Shown here: positions 9,528 through 18,038 of the stretch, one piece after another
Position numbering within the stretch: the stretch's first letter is position 1
Layout of the letters: each line of letters starts with the position of its first letter
Assembly: GCA_944381575.1 (NCBI GenBank)
Contig: CALWLS010000002.1
Location: forward strand, 186,001 to 250,000
Reading direction: 5' to 3'
DNA from: an uncultured Lachnospiraceae bacterium
GTDB lineage: Bacteria > Bacillota > Clostridia > Lachnospirales > Lachnospiraceae
DNA length: 64,000 nucleotides
The notes under the pieces: generated by a model
The model's input: the letters and a program-made list of their open reading frames with translations, nothing else
The model's database searches: none
What the model was told of the DNA's origin: nothing
Translations under genes and position numbers: made by a program

Positions 9528-10190
9528 TTAATCCGTCTCCGGCAGATCCTTTATCCTGTCCCTTGCATCTATCGTATGGGTTATTATCCTTTCCTTTGCA
9601 AGCTTCGGATCCCTTGCCTTCAGCGCCTCATATATGCTGAAATGCTCCTTTAACGACTCCTGCGCCCTGGATTTTTTGCTGACCGAGGCCTTTCTGAATT
9701 TGGTCATCTTCCTGTGCATCGGAAGCAGCACGTCCTTATAGGCCTGGCTCCTGCAGCAGGTATATAAAAGCTCGTGGAACTGGGAATCCAGGTCCTTGAT
9801 ATTGTCGGCGTTGTCCTTTGGATCGCCCTTTTCCACATAATATTTCTGAAGGTCCAGGATGTCTCCCATCCTCTTTAACTCATCATCGGTTATATTTTCA
9901 GCAGCTCTCTCTCCGATGGTGCCCTCCAGCATGATGCGTATGTCGTACATGTCCAGCATGTCGGCCTTGCTGATGCCGACTACCGTAAGGCCCTTCCCGC
10001 TGTCATCGAGGATATGCTCCTGCTCCAGCCTCCTTATGGCCTCCCTTACCGGAGTACGGCTCACGCCAAGCTCCTCAGCCAGCCTCTGCTCGCTTAAGAT
10101 GTCTCCTCTTTTATATTTTCCTGAAAGTATTTCCCTTTCGAGCTGCTCAAATATCTGATCGGCTATCGATATGGTCCTGTGGTCTCTCAT
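9528..10190 (-). CDS. GntR-family transcriptional regulator (FadR/FCD type)
   Basis: Regulator of 220 residues with an N-terminal winged helix (ISIADQIFEQLEREILSGKYKRGD... LAEELGVSRTPVREAIRRLEQE) and a helical FCD ligand-binding domain. It lies between the citrate synthase gene (8 bases upstream) and isocitrate dehydrogenase (57 bases downstream), so it very likely controls this operon. The promoter carries a GTATAC-type site that could be its operator. The ligand may be a TCA-type carboxylate; this is inference. Confidence 0.9.
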   Translation of the reverse strand: MRDHRTISIADQIFEQLEREILSGKYKRGDILSEQRLAEELGVSRTPVREAIRRLEQEHILDDSGKGLTVVGISKADMLDMYDIRIMLEGTIGERAAENITDDELKRMGDILDLQKYYVEKGDPKDNADNIKDLDSQFHELLYTCCRSQAYKDVLLPMHRKMTKFRKASVSKKSRAQESLKEHFSIYEALKARDPKLAKERIITHTIDARDRIKDLPETD

Positions 10191-10198
10191 GATAATGC

Positions 10199-11578
10199 TT
10201 ATACCTGCCTTTTATATTTTCCGTTGGAAAATTCCTCTATCCTGGACTCCAGCTCCTCCGTGGAAAGTGTGGCCGTCCTGCCGCCCTCATACTCGCTGTC
10301 CACCCAGGCCTTAAGCTTTATAACGACGTCATCCTTCTTTGTGACCTCCTGATCGCCCTTCAGCCTGTAGTTCTGATTGATCCAGTAGGCGATGCCCGCA
10401 AGTCCGGAATTTTTATTGATCATAACCATGGCCGGACGGTTCAGTATCTTTTCTGTATTGAATATATTATAGATCTCCTCATCCTTTAAGAGGCCGTCCG
10501 CATGTATTCCCGCCCTTGTGACGTTGAAATTCCTTCCGACGAACGGGGTCATCGGCGGGATGTTATAGCCTATCTCGTTCTTATAATACTCGGCTATCTC
10601 CGTTATGACCGTAGGATCCATGCCGTCAAGGGAACCTCTTAAGGAAGCGTATTCAAATACCATGGCCTCAAGCGGCACATTGCCGGTACGCTCCCCTATG
10701 CCGAGCAGCGAGCAGTTCACCGCGCTGGCTCCATAGAGCCATGCCGTAGAGGCGTTGGCCACCGCCTTATAGAAATCATTATGTCCGTGCCACTCGAGCA
10801 TCTCGCTCTCCACGTCCGAATAATGCTGTAATCCGTAGATGATGCCCGGCACGCTCCTCGGAAGCGAGACCTCCGTAAACGGTATGCCGTAGCCCATGGT
10901 ATCGCAGGCCCTGATCCTTACCGGGATCTTTGCATCATGGGACATTTTCATCAGCTCGTTTACAAACGGAACTACAAAGCCGTAAAAATCAGCCCTTGTT
11001 ATATCCTCCAGATGGCATCTCGGCATTACTCCTGCCTCAAAGGCATCGCTCACCGTGGCAAGATACATGTCCATGGCCTGGCGCCTCGTCATCTTGAGCT
11101 TGTTGAATATGTGGTAATCCGAGCAGGATACGAGTATTCCCGTCTCTCTTATGCCCATATCCTTGACCAGCTTGAAGTCCTCCCTGCTCGCCCTGATCCA
11201 GGAGGTTATCTCCGGGAATTTGAGTCCCAGATCCTGACATCGGCGCACAGCCTCCCTGTCCTTTTCACTGTATATGAAAAACTCCGTCTGCCTTATGATG
11301 CCGTAAGGTCCGCCGAGCCTGTTCATAAACTTATAAAGGTCTACTATCTGGTCCACGGTATAAGGATTTATGGACTGCTGCCCGTCCCTGAAGGTGGTAT
11401 CGGTTATCCATATTTCCTCAGGCATATTCATCGGCACCCGCCTGTGGTTGAAGGCCACCTTCGGCACCTCATCGTAGCTGAAATAGGAGCGGTACAGATT
11501 TGGCTCAGCCACATCCTGCAGGGAATATTTATATTCATTTTCCTCAAGCAGATTTGTCTTTGGTGATATATCAAGCAT
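10199..11578 (-). CDS. Re-citrate synthase (isopropylmalate/homocitrate synthase-like)
   Basis: DRE-TIM metallolyase, 459 residues from the ATG at 11578. It has the active-site motif ITDTTFRDGQQS near residue 55, CHLEDITRADFYG, the metal-ligand pair in EWHGHNDF and the NCSLLGIGERTGN stretch. Length and partner genes match Re-citrate synthases of anaerobes that lack the usual GltA, condensing acetyl-CoA with oxaloacetate. Homocitrate synthase is the main alternative. A GTG at 11662 extends the frame, but that part covers the promoter, and GGGAGG sits before 11578. Confidence 0.85.
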   Translation of the reverse strand: MLDISPKTNLLEENEYKYSLQDVAEPNLYRSYFSYDEVPKVAFNHRRVPMNMPEEIWITDTTFRDGQQSINPYTVDQIVDLYKFMNRLGGPYGIIRQTEFFIYSEKDREAVRRCQDLGLKFPEITSWIRASREDFKLVKDMGIRETGILVSCSDYHIFNKLKMTRRQAMDMYLATVSDAFEAGVMPRCHLEDITRADFYGFVVPFVNELMKMSHDAKIPVRIRACDTMGYGIPFTEVSLPRSVPGIIYGLQHYSDVESEMLEWHGHNDFYKAVANASTAWLYGASAVNCSLLGIGERTGNVPLEAMVFEYASLRGSLDGMDPTVITEIAEYYKNEIGYNIPPMTPFVGRNFNVTRAGIHADGLLKDEEIYNIFNTEKILNRPAMVMINKNSGLAGIAYWINQNYRLKGDQEVTKKDDVVIKLKAWVDSEYEGGRTATLSTEELESRIEEFSNGKYKRQV

Positions 11579-11615
11579 CGTATTTCCTCCCGGTAACATG
11601 AAGCCCATTCTTTGT

Positions 11616-11658
11616 GTATACGTGTGTACTATTATACTCTTGAGGTCCGGCTTGTCTA
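11616..11658 (-). promoter_or_regulatory. Promoter and possible GntR operator of the citrate synthase operon
   Basis: Leftward -10 TATAAT at 11631-11636 and -35 TAGACA at 11653-11658, spaced 16 bases. Immediately downstream, 11616-11629 reads GTATACGTGTGTAC, an imperfect palindrome of the GTATAC kind seen in GntR operators. Its position over the transcription start suggests repression by the GntR protein of the same operon. This is inferred from position and symmetry. Confidence 0.6.
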
Positions 11659-11690
11659 CCACTTTTTTGTAAATTTCAGTGTATTTTTAT

Positions 11691-12278
11691 TCATTCCGAT
11701 ATGTGAATGATCCTGTCCTCGGTGACTATCATATCCGGCCTCACATCATATGCGCAGTTATCAAAATCATCAAATATCTGAAAAGAATAACAGACCGCTA
11801 TCTTAAGATGCCAGTTCTCCAGGCTCAAGAACCTGTCATAATATCCGCCGCCGTAGCCGCAGCGCTTTCCTCCGGCAGTAAAAGCGAGTCCCGGCATTAT
11901 AACTGCCGAGACTCTTTCCTTCATTTCCTTATATTCAGCTCCGATAGCAAAAGGACAGCTGTCCAGAGGCTCCAGGATCCCAATATATCCTGATCTTAAG
12001 TCCTCCATGGAGCTTATGATATGAAAATCCATGCGCTTACCTGCCACCTTTGGAACGGCTATCTCGTATGCGCCGGTATCCAGAGACTCTTTGATAAGGC
12101 CAAGCGTATCCGCCTCGCTTCCGGTACTCACATATGTATATATCCTTTTGAGGCCCTCGAAGCTCTTTAAGACCTGTCTTAAGTTATCCTGTATGGCCCT
12201 GTCATACACTGACTTCTGCTCCGCCGTAAGGCTGTCCCTTTCAGCCTTTGCTATCCTTCTTGCTTCTTCCTTTTTCAT
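11691..12278 (-). CDS. 5-formyltetrahydrofolate cyclo-ligase
   Basis: MTHFS/YgfA family, 195 residues. The N-terminus has the ATP-binding RRIAKAERDSL region and the C-terminal half the diagnostic GKRCGYGGGYYDRFL. The enzyme converts 5-formyl-THF to 5,10-methenyl-THF using ATP. 5-formyl-THF is a side product and inhibitor of serine hydroxymethyltransferase, which fits its place 15 bases downstream of glyA under the same glycine riboswitch. Confidence 0.94.
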   Translation of the reverse strand: MKKEEARRIAKAERDSLTAEQKSVYDRAIQDNLRQVLKSFEGLKRIYTYVSTGSEADTLGLIKESLDTGAYEIAVPKVAGKRMDFHIISSMEDLRSGYIGILEPLDSCPFAIGAEYKEMKERVSAVIMPGLAFTAGGKRCGYGGGYYDRFLSLENWHLKIAVCYSFQIFDDFDNCAYDVRPDMIVTEDRIIHISE

Positions 12279-12293
12279 ATACCTGCTTTATAT

Positions 12294-13541
12294 TTACTCG
12301 TAAAGAGGATATTTTGTACAGATCTTTGTGACCTCTCCCCTTATATAATCAAGGCTGTTTTCAAAATCCGTTGCGGCGAGCCAGATGCATTCAGCCACCT
12401 TCGGCATATCCTCCTCCTTTAAGCCTCTGGAGGTAACTGCCGGAGTTCCTATGCGGACTCCCGAGGTCACGAACGGGCTCCTTGGCTCATTAGGCACGGT
12501 ATTCTTATTGATGGTTATATAAGCCTCGTCACAACGGATCTGAAGCTCCTTTCCTGAAATGTCGAGCTTCCTTAAATCCACCAGCATAAGGTGGTTATCC
12601 GTTCCTCCGGAAACGATATCAAAGCCCTGCTTCATAAGCTCGCTGCACAAAGCGGCCGCATTGAGCCTTACCTGATGCTGATAAGCCTTGAATTCCGGCT
12701 TTAAGGCCTCCCCGAAGCATACGGCCTTTGCCGCTATCACATGCTCCAGCGGGCCGCCCTGGGTCCCCGGGAATACGCCCTTATTGAAATTGAATTTCTC
12801 CGCAGCCTCCTTATTGGCAAGGATAAGTCCTCCCCTCGGACCTCTTAAGGTCTTATGGGTTGTCGTCGTTACCACGTCCGCATAAGGGAACGGGCTCGGA
12901 TGCTCTCCTGCAGCCACAAGTCCCGCTATATGGGCGATATCACACATGAGATATGCCCCAACCTTGTCTGCGATCTCCCTGAATCTCTTAAAATCTATGG
13001 TTCTGGCATATGCCGATGCCCCCGCAAGGATAAGCTTAGGCTTATGCTCCATGGCAAGCTTTTCCACAACATCGTAGTCTATAAATCCGTCATCATTCAC
13101 GCCGTAAGGGACTATATTGAAAAATATTCCGGAGAAATTGACAGGGCTTCCATGAGAAAGATGTCCGCCGTGATCCAGACTCATGCTTAAGATAGTGTCT
13201 CCCGGCTTAAGCATTGCGATAAATACCGCCATGTTTGCCTGTGCCCCTGAATGAGGCTGTACATTGGCGTAATCGCAGCCAAAGAGCTTTTTTGCTCTCT
13301 CGATGGCTATATCCTCCACTACGTCCACGCACTCGCAGCCGCCATAATAGCGCTTTCCGGAATAGCCTTCGGCGTATTTATTTGTAAGGACGGTGCCCAT
13401 GGCCGCCATTACAGGCTCGGAAACTATATTTTCCGAAGCTATGAGCTCCAGGTTCCTCCTCTGTCTTTTAGCCTCTGCTTCTATTGCCTTGCCTACCTCA
13501 GGATCATACTGCGTTATGAAATCCATGATCTGATTTACCAT
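12294..13541 (-). CDS. glyA: Serine hydroxymethyltransferase
   Basis: PLP enzyme interconverting serine and glycine while charging THF with a one-carbon unit. From the ATG at 13541, which has AAGGAGG eight bases upstream, it is 415 residues, the usual bacterial size. Motifs include [42 protein letters not shown] and the PLP-lysine loop [16 protein letters not shown]. Frame continues upstream to 13619, but that part overlaps the riboswitch terminator. The gene is preceded by a single-aptamer glycine riboswitch. Confidence 0.97.
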   Translation of the reverse strand: MVNQIMDFITQYDPEVGKAIEAEAKRQRRNLELIASENIVSEPVMAAMGTVLTNKYAEGYSGKRYYGGCECVDVVEDIAIERAKKLFGCDYANVQPHSGAQANMAVFIAMLKPGDTILSMSLDHGGHLSHGSPVNFSGIFFNIVPYGVNDDGFIDYDVVEKLAMEHKPKLILAGASAYARTIDFKRFREIADKVGAYLMCDIAHIAGLVAAGEHPSPFPYADVVTTTTHKTLRGPRGGLILANKEAAEKFNFNKGVFPGTQGGPLEHVIAAKAVCFGEALKPEFKAYQHQVRLNAAALCSELMKQGFDIVSGGTDNHLMLVDLRKLDISGKELQIRCDEAYITINKNTVPNEPRSPFVTSGVRIGTPAVTSRGLKEEDMPKVAECIWLAATDFENSLDYIRGEVTKICTKYPLYE

Positions 13542-13572
13542 TTCATTTTCCTCCTTATCAACGTAAAACTGA

Positions 13573-13604
13573 AAATAAAAAAACCGCATTATATGCGGCT
13601 CTGG
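13573..13604 (-). terminator. Riboswitch-controlled intrinsic terminator before glyA
   Basis: Read leftward, CCGCAT-ATA-ATGCGG is followed by TTTTTTTATTTT, ending 32 bases before the glyA start. The 5' arm and the preceding CCAGAG (13599-13604) can instead pair with ATGCGG and CTCTGG upstream, so this stem looks like the expression platform of the glycine riboswitch. Confidence 0.85.
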
Positions 13605-13639
13605 AAAACTTTCAGGCAAAAATCAAAAAAAGCATTTGC

Positions 13640-13800
13640 CCGCTCTGTCCTTTGGCCTGAGAGATTCGATCACGGATGCGCTTTGGCAAACCGGATCTTA
13701 CACCTTCGGCACCCAGTTAAGGGATTCTCCAGAGTCCCCTCCGCATTCAGTCTCATTCCTTAAGACCGCCCTGCACTTATGACAGGCTCCGGCGTTCTTA
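13640..13800 (-). promoter_or_regulatory. Glycine riboswitch (single aptamer) controlling glyA-fthC
   Basis: The leftward strand carries the glycine aptamer hallmarks: GGAGAATCCC, then GGGTGCCGAAGGTGTAAG, then TCTCAGGCCAAAGGACAG, closed by a P1 stem CTCTG (near 13730-13734) with CAGAG (13643-13647). No second full aptamer is seen. The upstream part (13747-13800) folds as a separate stem, AAGAACGCC with GGCGGTCTT, perhaps a ghost aptamer. The P1 5' strand CTCTGG and the adjacent ATGCGG (13741-13746) can together pair with CCAGAGCCGCAT of the terminator, so glycine binding should free the terminator. Confidence 0.93.
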
Positions 13801-13888
13801 CTGAAAGATCCTTAATGCATCTAAGGGAGGTATACAATTATACATAAAACGATACAACACTGCGCTGTATAATTCAATATTGATTTAT

Positions 13889-13924
13889 ATAAGGCCGTGT
13901 ATTAATTAAGATACACGGCCTGTT
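13889..13924 (-). terminator. Hairpin terminator after the msrA gene pair
   Basis: AGGCCGTGTAT pairs perfectly with ATACACGGCCT around an 8-base loop, just past the stop at 13929. The leftward 3' side is AT-rich rather than a pure T run, so efficiency is uncertain. It isolates the msrA operon from the glyA leader. Confidence 0.65.
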
Positions 13925-13928
13925 TTCA

Positions 13929-14267
13929 TTAATATTCCTTTTTGATGCGAAGGGCCGCGTCGGTCATTAATTCCTCCTTAGGTATGACCTCGGCTACTAT
14001 GCCTCTCTTTGTAAGCGCCTCCCTGGCCCTCTGTTCATCAGATTCCCTGACCTTCACAAAATAGATCTCATGGTCTATCTTTCCCTTTGCTCCGAAATCC
14101 CTCGGGTCGAGCTTGGCCCCGCAGCCTCCGCCCATGACCGAGTCCTGCAGATAGTGGCCTGAGCTGACGCCCTTTATGCCCTCCTCCTTAAGGGCTTCCT
14201 TTATCTTAAGCCAGGTCTCCCTGTCCTTTTTCCTGAAAATGTCAGCTTTCTTTTCAAAAAGACCCAT
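13929..14267 (-). CDS. Small conserved-looking protein of unknown function
   Basis: 112 residues, not identified. The N-terminal half is highly charged (FEKKADIFRKKDRETWLKIKEALKEEGI), with a Gly/Cys stretch GGGCGAKLDPRDFG near residue 47. The C-terminal half (HEIYFVKVRESDEQRAREALTKRGI) resembles the short alpha-beta modules of DUF2007-type putative signalling proteins, which is only a pattern impression. It starts 14 bases after msrA with GAGGT before its ATG, so the two genes form an operon. A role near oxidative repair is possible from context alone. Confidence 0.7.
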   Translation of the reverse strand: MGLFEKKADIFRKKDRETWLKIKEALKEEGIKGVSSGHYLQDSVMGGGCGAKLDPRDFGAKGKIDHEIYFVKVRESDEQRAREALTKRGIVAEVIPKEELMTDAALRIKKEY

Positions 14268-14281
14268 TACGATACCTCCGT

Positions 14282-14782
14282 TTATTTTTCCAGTCCGAAA
14301 TATTTCGGGAAGATATGGCAGTAACCGCCCGGATTTTTCTCAAGATATTTCTGATGCTCCTCCTCTGCCGGGTAGAAATTTTCCAAAGGCATGAGCTCCA
14401 CCGCAAAGGGTTCTCCGGACTGTCTCATTTCCTCATTTTCGAGCTCATCATAGTATTCCTTTATCACCGGCAGATCTTCAGGATCCGTGTAGTATATGCC
14501 TGTCCTGTACTGTATCCCCCTGTCCGCTCCCTGCTGGTTATAGGACAGCGGGTCTATCACCATAAAGTAATACTCAAGAAGCTTCCTTAAGCTTATCTCA
14601 TTTTCATCATAATCTATCTTAACGGTCTCGGCGTGCCCGCTGGCGTGGCATACGTCAAAATAAGTCGGATCCGGCTTTTTGCCGTTGGCGTATCCGGCCT
14701 CCGTGTGCTTTACTCCCTTAAACTGGTCAAAAAATTTCTGTACTCCCCAGAAACATCCTCCGGCAAGATATATGGTCTTCAT
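14282..14782 (-). CDS. msrA: Peptide-methionine (S)-S-oxide reductase MsrA
   Basis: 166 residues. The catalytic motif is at the very N-terminus (AGGCFWGVQKFF, Cys10), followed by the family stretches EAGYANG, YFDVCHASGHAETVKIDYD and DPLSYNQQGADRGIQYRTGIYY. It reduces methionine-S-sulfoxide in proteins. GGAGGAG precedes the ATG. No msrB domain is fused or adjacent. It is divergent from the copper operon across 14783-14991. Confidence 0.96.
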   Translation of the reverse strand: MKTIYLAGGCFWGVQKFFDQFKGVKHTEAGYANGKKPDPTYFDVCHASGHAETVKIDYDENEISLRKLLEYYFMVIDPLSYNQQGADRGIQYRTGIYYTDPEDLPVIKEYYDELENEEMRQSGEPFAVELMPLENFYPAEEEHQKYLEKNPGGYCHIFPKYFGLEK

Positions 14783-14889
14783 AGTTTCTCCTCCAATTCC
14801 TGATCTGGACCTTTGTTCCCTCCCGCCTTTGTTGTTAGAATTATTCTAAAAATATTATAAATTATTTATATTTTCTGTCAAGGATATTC

Positions 14890-14918
14890 TTGCAATATAC
14901 CCCTTGCGGGTATATAAT
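14890..14918 (+). promoter_or_regulatory. csoR-copA promoter
   Basis: -35 TTGCAA (14890-14895) and -10 TATAAT (14913-14918) with a 17-base spacer. The spacer is almost entirely occupied by the first CsoR-type inverted repeat, so repressor binding would block RNA polymerase directly. Confidence 0.85.
14895..14915 (+). promoter_or_regulatory. CsoR-type operator 1
   Basis: Perfect 8-base inverted repeat ATATACCC-CTTGC-GGGTATAT. It matches the G/C-flanked TACCC...GGGTA pattern known for copper CsoR operators and lies between and over the promoter hexamers. Confidence 0.85.
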
Positions 14919-14934
14919 CCGGATCAGAAGGATG

Positions 14935-14953
14935 TATACCCCTTATGGGTATA
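14935..14953 (+). promoter_or_regulatory. CsoR-type operator 2
   Basis: Inverted repeat TATACCC-CTTAT-GGGTATA, 40 bases centre to centre from operator 1 and downstream of the likely transcription start. Same half-sites and spacer length as the first copy, so probably bound by the same repressor. Confidence 0.8.
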
Positions 14954-14991
14954 TTAAAATACCAGAAGCGCGACAACTATCAGGGGGGCTT

Positions 14992-15438
14992 ATGACAGAC
15001 AGATCGGACAAAACTATTTTTAAGGACAGTGCTCAGAAAATGGCCGTGGATATTGATGCAGATATGGATAAGGTCCTTAACGGGGATGCCAAGGCCGCAG
15101 GCATGGCCGCGGAAGCCGCTGCGGATAATGGTGACTCCTGCTCTTTTTCCTGTGAATGCTTCCGTCACAAGGTACGCTCTGAAAAAGAGTACAAGGATCT
15201 TATATCGAGGCTCAATCGGATCGAGGGACAGATACGCGGTATCCGCGGCATGGTGGATAATTCCGCCTATTGTCTTGATATCCTTACGCAGGTCAGCGCA
15301 GCGACCTCGGCCCTCAACAGCTTTTCCAAGGTCCTTTTATCCAATCACGTTAAAAGCTGCGTTGCCAACGATATCAGGGAGGGCCATGAGGATAAGCTGG
15401 ACGAACTGATAAGTTTTCTTCCTAAAATGATGAGGTAA
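14992..15438 (+). CDS. csoR: CsoR-family copper-sensing repressor
   Basis: 148 residues from the ATG at 14992, which has GGGGGG upstream; earlier in-frame starts would lie within the promoter. The last 90 residues are the CsoR/RcnR helical domain ([19 protein letters not shown]). The copper ligands are present: Cys in SAYCLDIL, and His and Cys in NHVKSC, the C-H-C pattern of CsoR. An unusual hydrophilic extension of about 55 residues precedes it, ending in a Cys-rich CSFSCECF. It should repress itself and copA until Cu(I) binds. The gene overlaps the RBS of copA. Confidence 0.93.
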   Translation: MTDRSDKTIFKDSAQKMAVDIDADMDKVLNGDAKAAGMAAEAAADNGDSCSFSCECFRHKVRSEKEYKDLISRLNRIEGQIRGIRGMVDNSAYCLDILTQVSAATSALNSFSKVLLSNHVKSCVANDIREGHEDKLDELISFLPKMMR

Positions 15439-15440
15439 TT

Positions 15441-18038
15441 ATGGAACATTATATTATTACCGGCATGAGCTGTGCCGCCTGCCAGGCCAGAGTAGAAAAG
15501 GCGGTTTCAAAGGTCCCTGGCGTTACGGAGTGCGCCGTAAGCCTGCTCACCAATTCCATGAGCGTTGAAGGCGCCGCCGACAGCTCCGCCATAATAAAAG
15601 CCGTGACGGACGCGGGATATGGCGCAAGCCTTAAATCGGATGCAGTTAAAGGCCAGGCCTTAAGCCAGTCCGACAGACTGAAAGCTGAAGAGGAGGCCCT
15701 TGAAGACCACGATACGCCCGTTCTCATAAGGAGACTTCTGACCTCCATAGGTTTTTTATGCGTACTCATGTATTTCTCCATGGGTCACGTTATGTGGGGC
15801 TGGCCGGTACCGGCCTGGTTTGAAGGCAACCCTGTGGGCCTCGGCCTGCTGCAGATGATCCTTTCCTTTATCATCATGGTGATAAACAGAAAGTTTTTCA
15901 TAAGCGGCTTTAAGGGGCTCATCCATAGGGCCCCGAATATGGATACCCTTGTGGCCCTTGGCTCCGGCGCGTCATTTGCATACAGCCTCGCCGCCTTATT
16001 CGTTATGACAAGGACCGTCGCTGACGGCGACCTTATGGGTGCGATGCATCTATTACACGAGTTTTATTTTGAGTCCGCGGCCATGATACTCACCCTCATA
16101 ACCGTGGGAAAGACCCTTGAGGCCCATTCCAAGGGACGTACGACCGACGCCCTTAAGAGCCTTATGAAGCTTGCTCCAAAAACCGCCAATGTCATAAGAG
16201 ACGGTGTGGAGCAGACCATACCGGTGGAGGAGCTTGCCATAGGCGAGATATTTGCGGTACGCCCCGGCGAAAGCATCCCGGTGGACGGCTTTGTCTTAGA
16301 AGGCAGCTCCGCCGTAAACGAGTCCGCCCTTACCGGCGAGAGCATCCCTGTGGATAAGGCTGCCGGCGATACAGTAAACGCCGCTACCATAAATCAGTCA
16401 GGATTTTTAAAATGCAGGGCCACCCGCATAGGCGAGGACACTACGCTGTCACAGATCATAAGGATGGTCAGCGACGCTGCCGCGACCAAGGCGCCAATAG
16501 CAAAGATCGCGGACAAGGTGTCCGGAGTTTTCGTTCCCGTAGTGATAGGCATCGCCGCAGTTACCATTATAGTATGGATGCTTGCTGGCGCTGATTTCGG
16601 CTACGCCCTTGCAAGGGGCATATCCGTTCTTGTAATAAGCTGCCCTTGTGCCCTGGGCCTTGCCACTCCCGTGGCCATAATGGTCGGAAGCGGCCTCGGT
16701 GCAAAAAACGGCATCATGTTTAAGAGCGCTGTATCTCTGGAGGAGACGGGCCGCGCCCAGATAGTCGTCCTCGATAAGACCGGCACCATAACAATGGGCG
16801 AGCCAAAAGTAAGACATATAGTTCCGGCAGGCGGTGTCAGCACCGGCGAGCTCATGATGTACGCAAACGCCATGGAGCTTAAATCCGAGCATCCCCTTGC
16901 AAAAGCCGTGGTAAATTATTATAAGGAAAATGAGGGAAATATCTTAAGTACCGTGGGGATAAGACCTGCCGGCTCCGACAGCCTTGCGGTCACTGATTTC
17001 AAGGCCCTCTCCGGAAACGGCGTTTCCGCCGTCATAGAGGGCAAAAGCTGTTACGCCGGCAGCATGAGCTTTATAAGTTCGGTCTCACATATACCTGAGG
17101 ATCTGAAAAAGGAAGCTCTGTCCCTTTCGGAAAACGGAGAAACTCCGCTTTTCTTCACAAGGGAAGACCGCGTGCTCGGACTGATATCCGTGGCGGATAC
17201 CATAAAGCAGGAAAGCCCGGAAGCCATAAAGCAGCTTAAAAATATGGGCATACATGTGGTAATGCTGACGGGAGATAACCGCCGCACTGCTGAAGCCATA
17301 GGCCGTGAGGCAGGCGTAAGCGAGGTTGTGGCCGGCGTGCTTCCGGACGGCAAGGAGGCAGTGATCCGGAAGCTTAAGGAAAAGGGAAAGACCATCATGG
17401 TCGGCGACGGCATCAACGATGCTCCGGCACTTACAAGAGCTGACATAGGCATAGCCATAGGCGACGGCACTGACGTTGCCATAGACGCCGCCGACGTGGT
17501 CCTCATGAAAAGCAGGCTCACCGATATCCCCGCAGCCATACGCTTAAGCCGCATGACTCTTAAGAACATACACGAGAACCTGTTCTGGGCATTTTTCTAT
17601 AACGTGCTCGGCATACCCCTTGCGGCAGGCTGCTACATCCACCTTTTGGGCCTTACCTTAAACCCTATGATAGGCGCAGCCGCCATGAGCCTGTCCAGCT
17701 TTTTCGTCGTAAGCAACGCTTTAAGGCTCAATCTTTTTGATATGATGGATCCGGCAAAGGATAAGCCGACAAAAAACAGCCTTCATATAGATATAAATTC
17801 AAATATAAATAACAAGGAGGAAAATAAAATGACAAAGACTATCAATATCGAAGGAATGATGTGCGCTCACTGCGAGAAGACCGTAAAGGGCGCTCTTGAG
17901 GCCCTTGAAAATGTAACGAGCGCTGAGGTCAGCCACGAAAAAGGCACGGCAGTGGTAGAGCTTTCCGGCGACGTGGCCGACGACGTACTTAAAAAGGCCG
18001 TAGAGGATAAGGACTATACCGTTACCGGCATAAACTAA
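15441..18038 (+). CDS. copA: Copper-exporting P1B-type ATPase CopA with a C-terminal HMA domain
   Basis: 865 residues. Order of parts: N-terminal metal-binding domain with GMSCAAC (8-14), eight membrane helices, TGES (299-302), the intramembrane CPC (401-403), DKTGT (445-449), the SEHPLAK nucleotide motif and [12 protein letters not shown]. This is a Cu(I) exporter. A low-complexity linker (about 770-796) then joins a second heavy-metal domain with GMMCAHC (805-811). This tail looks like a whole CopZ chaperone fused in frame and has its own Shine-Dalgarno and ATG. Two bases separate csoR from copA. Confidence 0.96.
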   Translation: MEHYIITGMSCAACQARVEKAVSKVPGVTECAVSLLTNSMSVEGAADSSAIIKAVTDAGYGASLKSDAVKGQALSQSDRLKAEEEALEDHDTPVLIRRLLTSIGFLCVLMYFSMGHVMWGWPVPAWFEGNPVGLGLLQMILSFIIMVINRKFFISGFKGLIHRAPNMDTLVALGSGASFAYSLAALFVMTRTVADGDLMGAMHLLHEFYFESAAMILTLITVGKTLEAHSKGRTTDALKSLMKLAPKTANVIRDGVEQTIPVEELAIGEIFAVRPGESIPVDGFVLEGSSAVNESALTGESIPVDKAAGDTVNAATINQSGFLKCRATRIGEDTTLSQIIRMVSDAAATKAPIAKIADKVSGVFVPVVIGIAAVTIIVWMLAGADFGYALARGISVLVISCPCALGLATPVAIMVGSGLGAKNGIMFKSAVSLEETGRAQIVVLDKTGTITMGEPKVRHIVPAGGVSTGELMMYANAMELKSEHPLAKAVVNYYKENEGNILSTVGIRPAGSDSLAVTDFKALSGNGVSAVIEGKSCYAGSMSFISSVSHIPEDLKKEALSLSENGETPLFFTREDRVLGLISVADTIKQESPEAIKQLKNMGIHVVMLTGDNRRTAEAIGREAGVSEVVAGVLPDGKEAVIRKLKEKGKTIMVGDGINDAPALTRADIGIAIGDGTDVAIDAADVVLMKSRLTDIPAAIRLSRMTLKNIHENLFWAFFYNVLGIPLAAGCYIHLLGLTLNPMIGAAAMSLSSFFVVSNALRLNLFDMMDPAKDKPTKNSLHIDINSNINNKEENKMTKTINIEGMMCAHCEKTVKGALEALENVTSAEVSHEKGTAVVELSGDVADDVLKKAVEDKDYTVTGIN
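17829..18038 (+). CDS. copZ: Probable internally started copper chaperone CopZ, in frame with copA
   Basis: Within copA, AAGGAGG at 17814-17820 lies eight bases before an in-frame ATG at 17829. Starting there gives a complete 69-residue HMA protein ([15 protein letters not shown]...) of CopZ size. The preceding linker is AT-rich, resembles an intergenic spacer and encodes Asn/Asp/Ile/Lys-rich sequence. I infer that the cell makes both the fused ATPase and a free chaperone. The sequence shows the signal; production of the short form is not shown. Confidence 0.6.
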   Translation: MTKTINIEGMMCAHCEKTVKGALEALENVTSAEVSHEKGTAVVELSGDVADDVLKKAVEDKDYTVTGIN

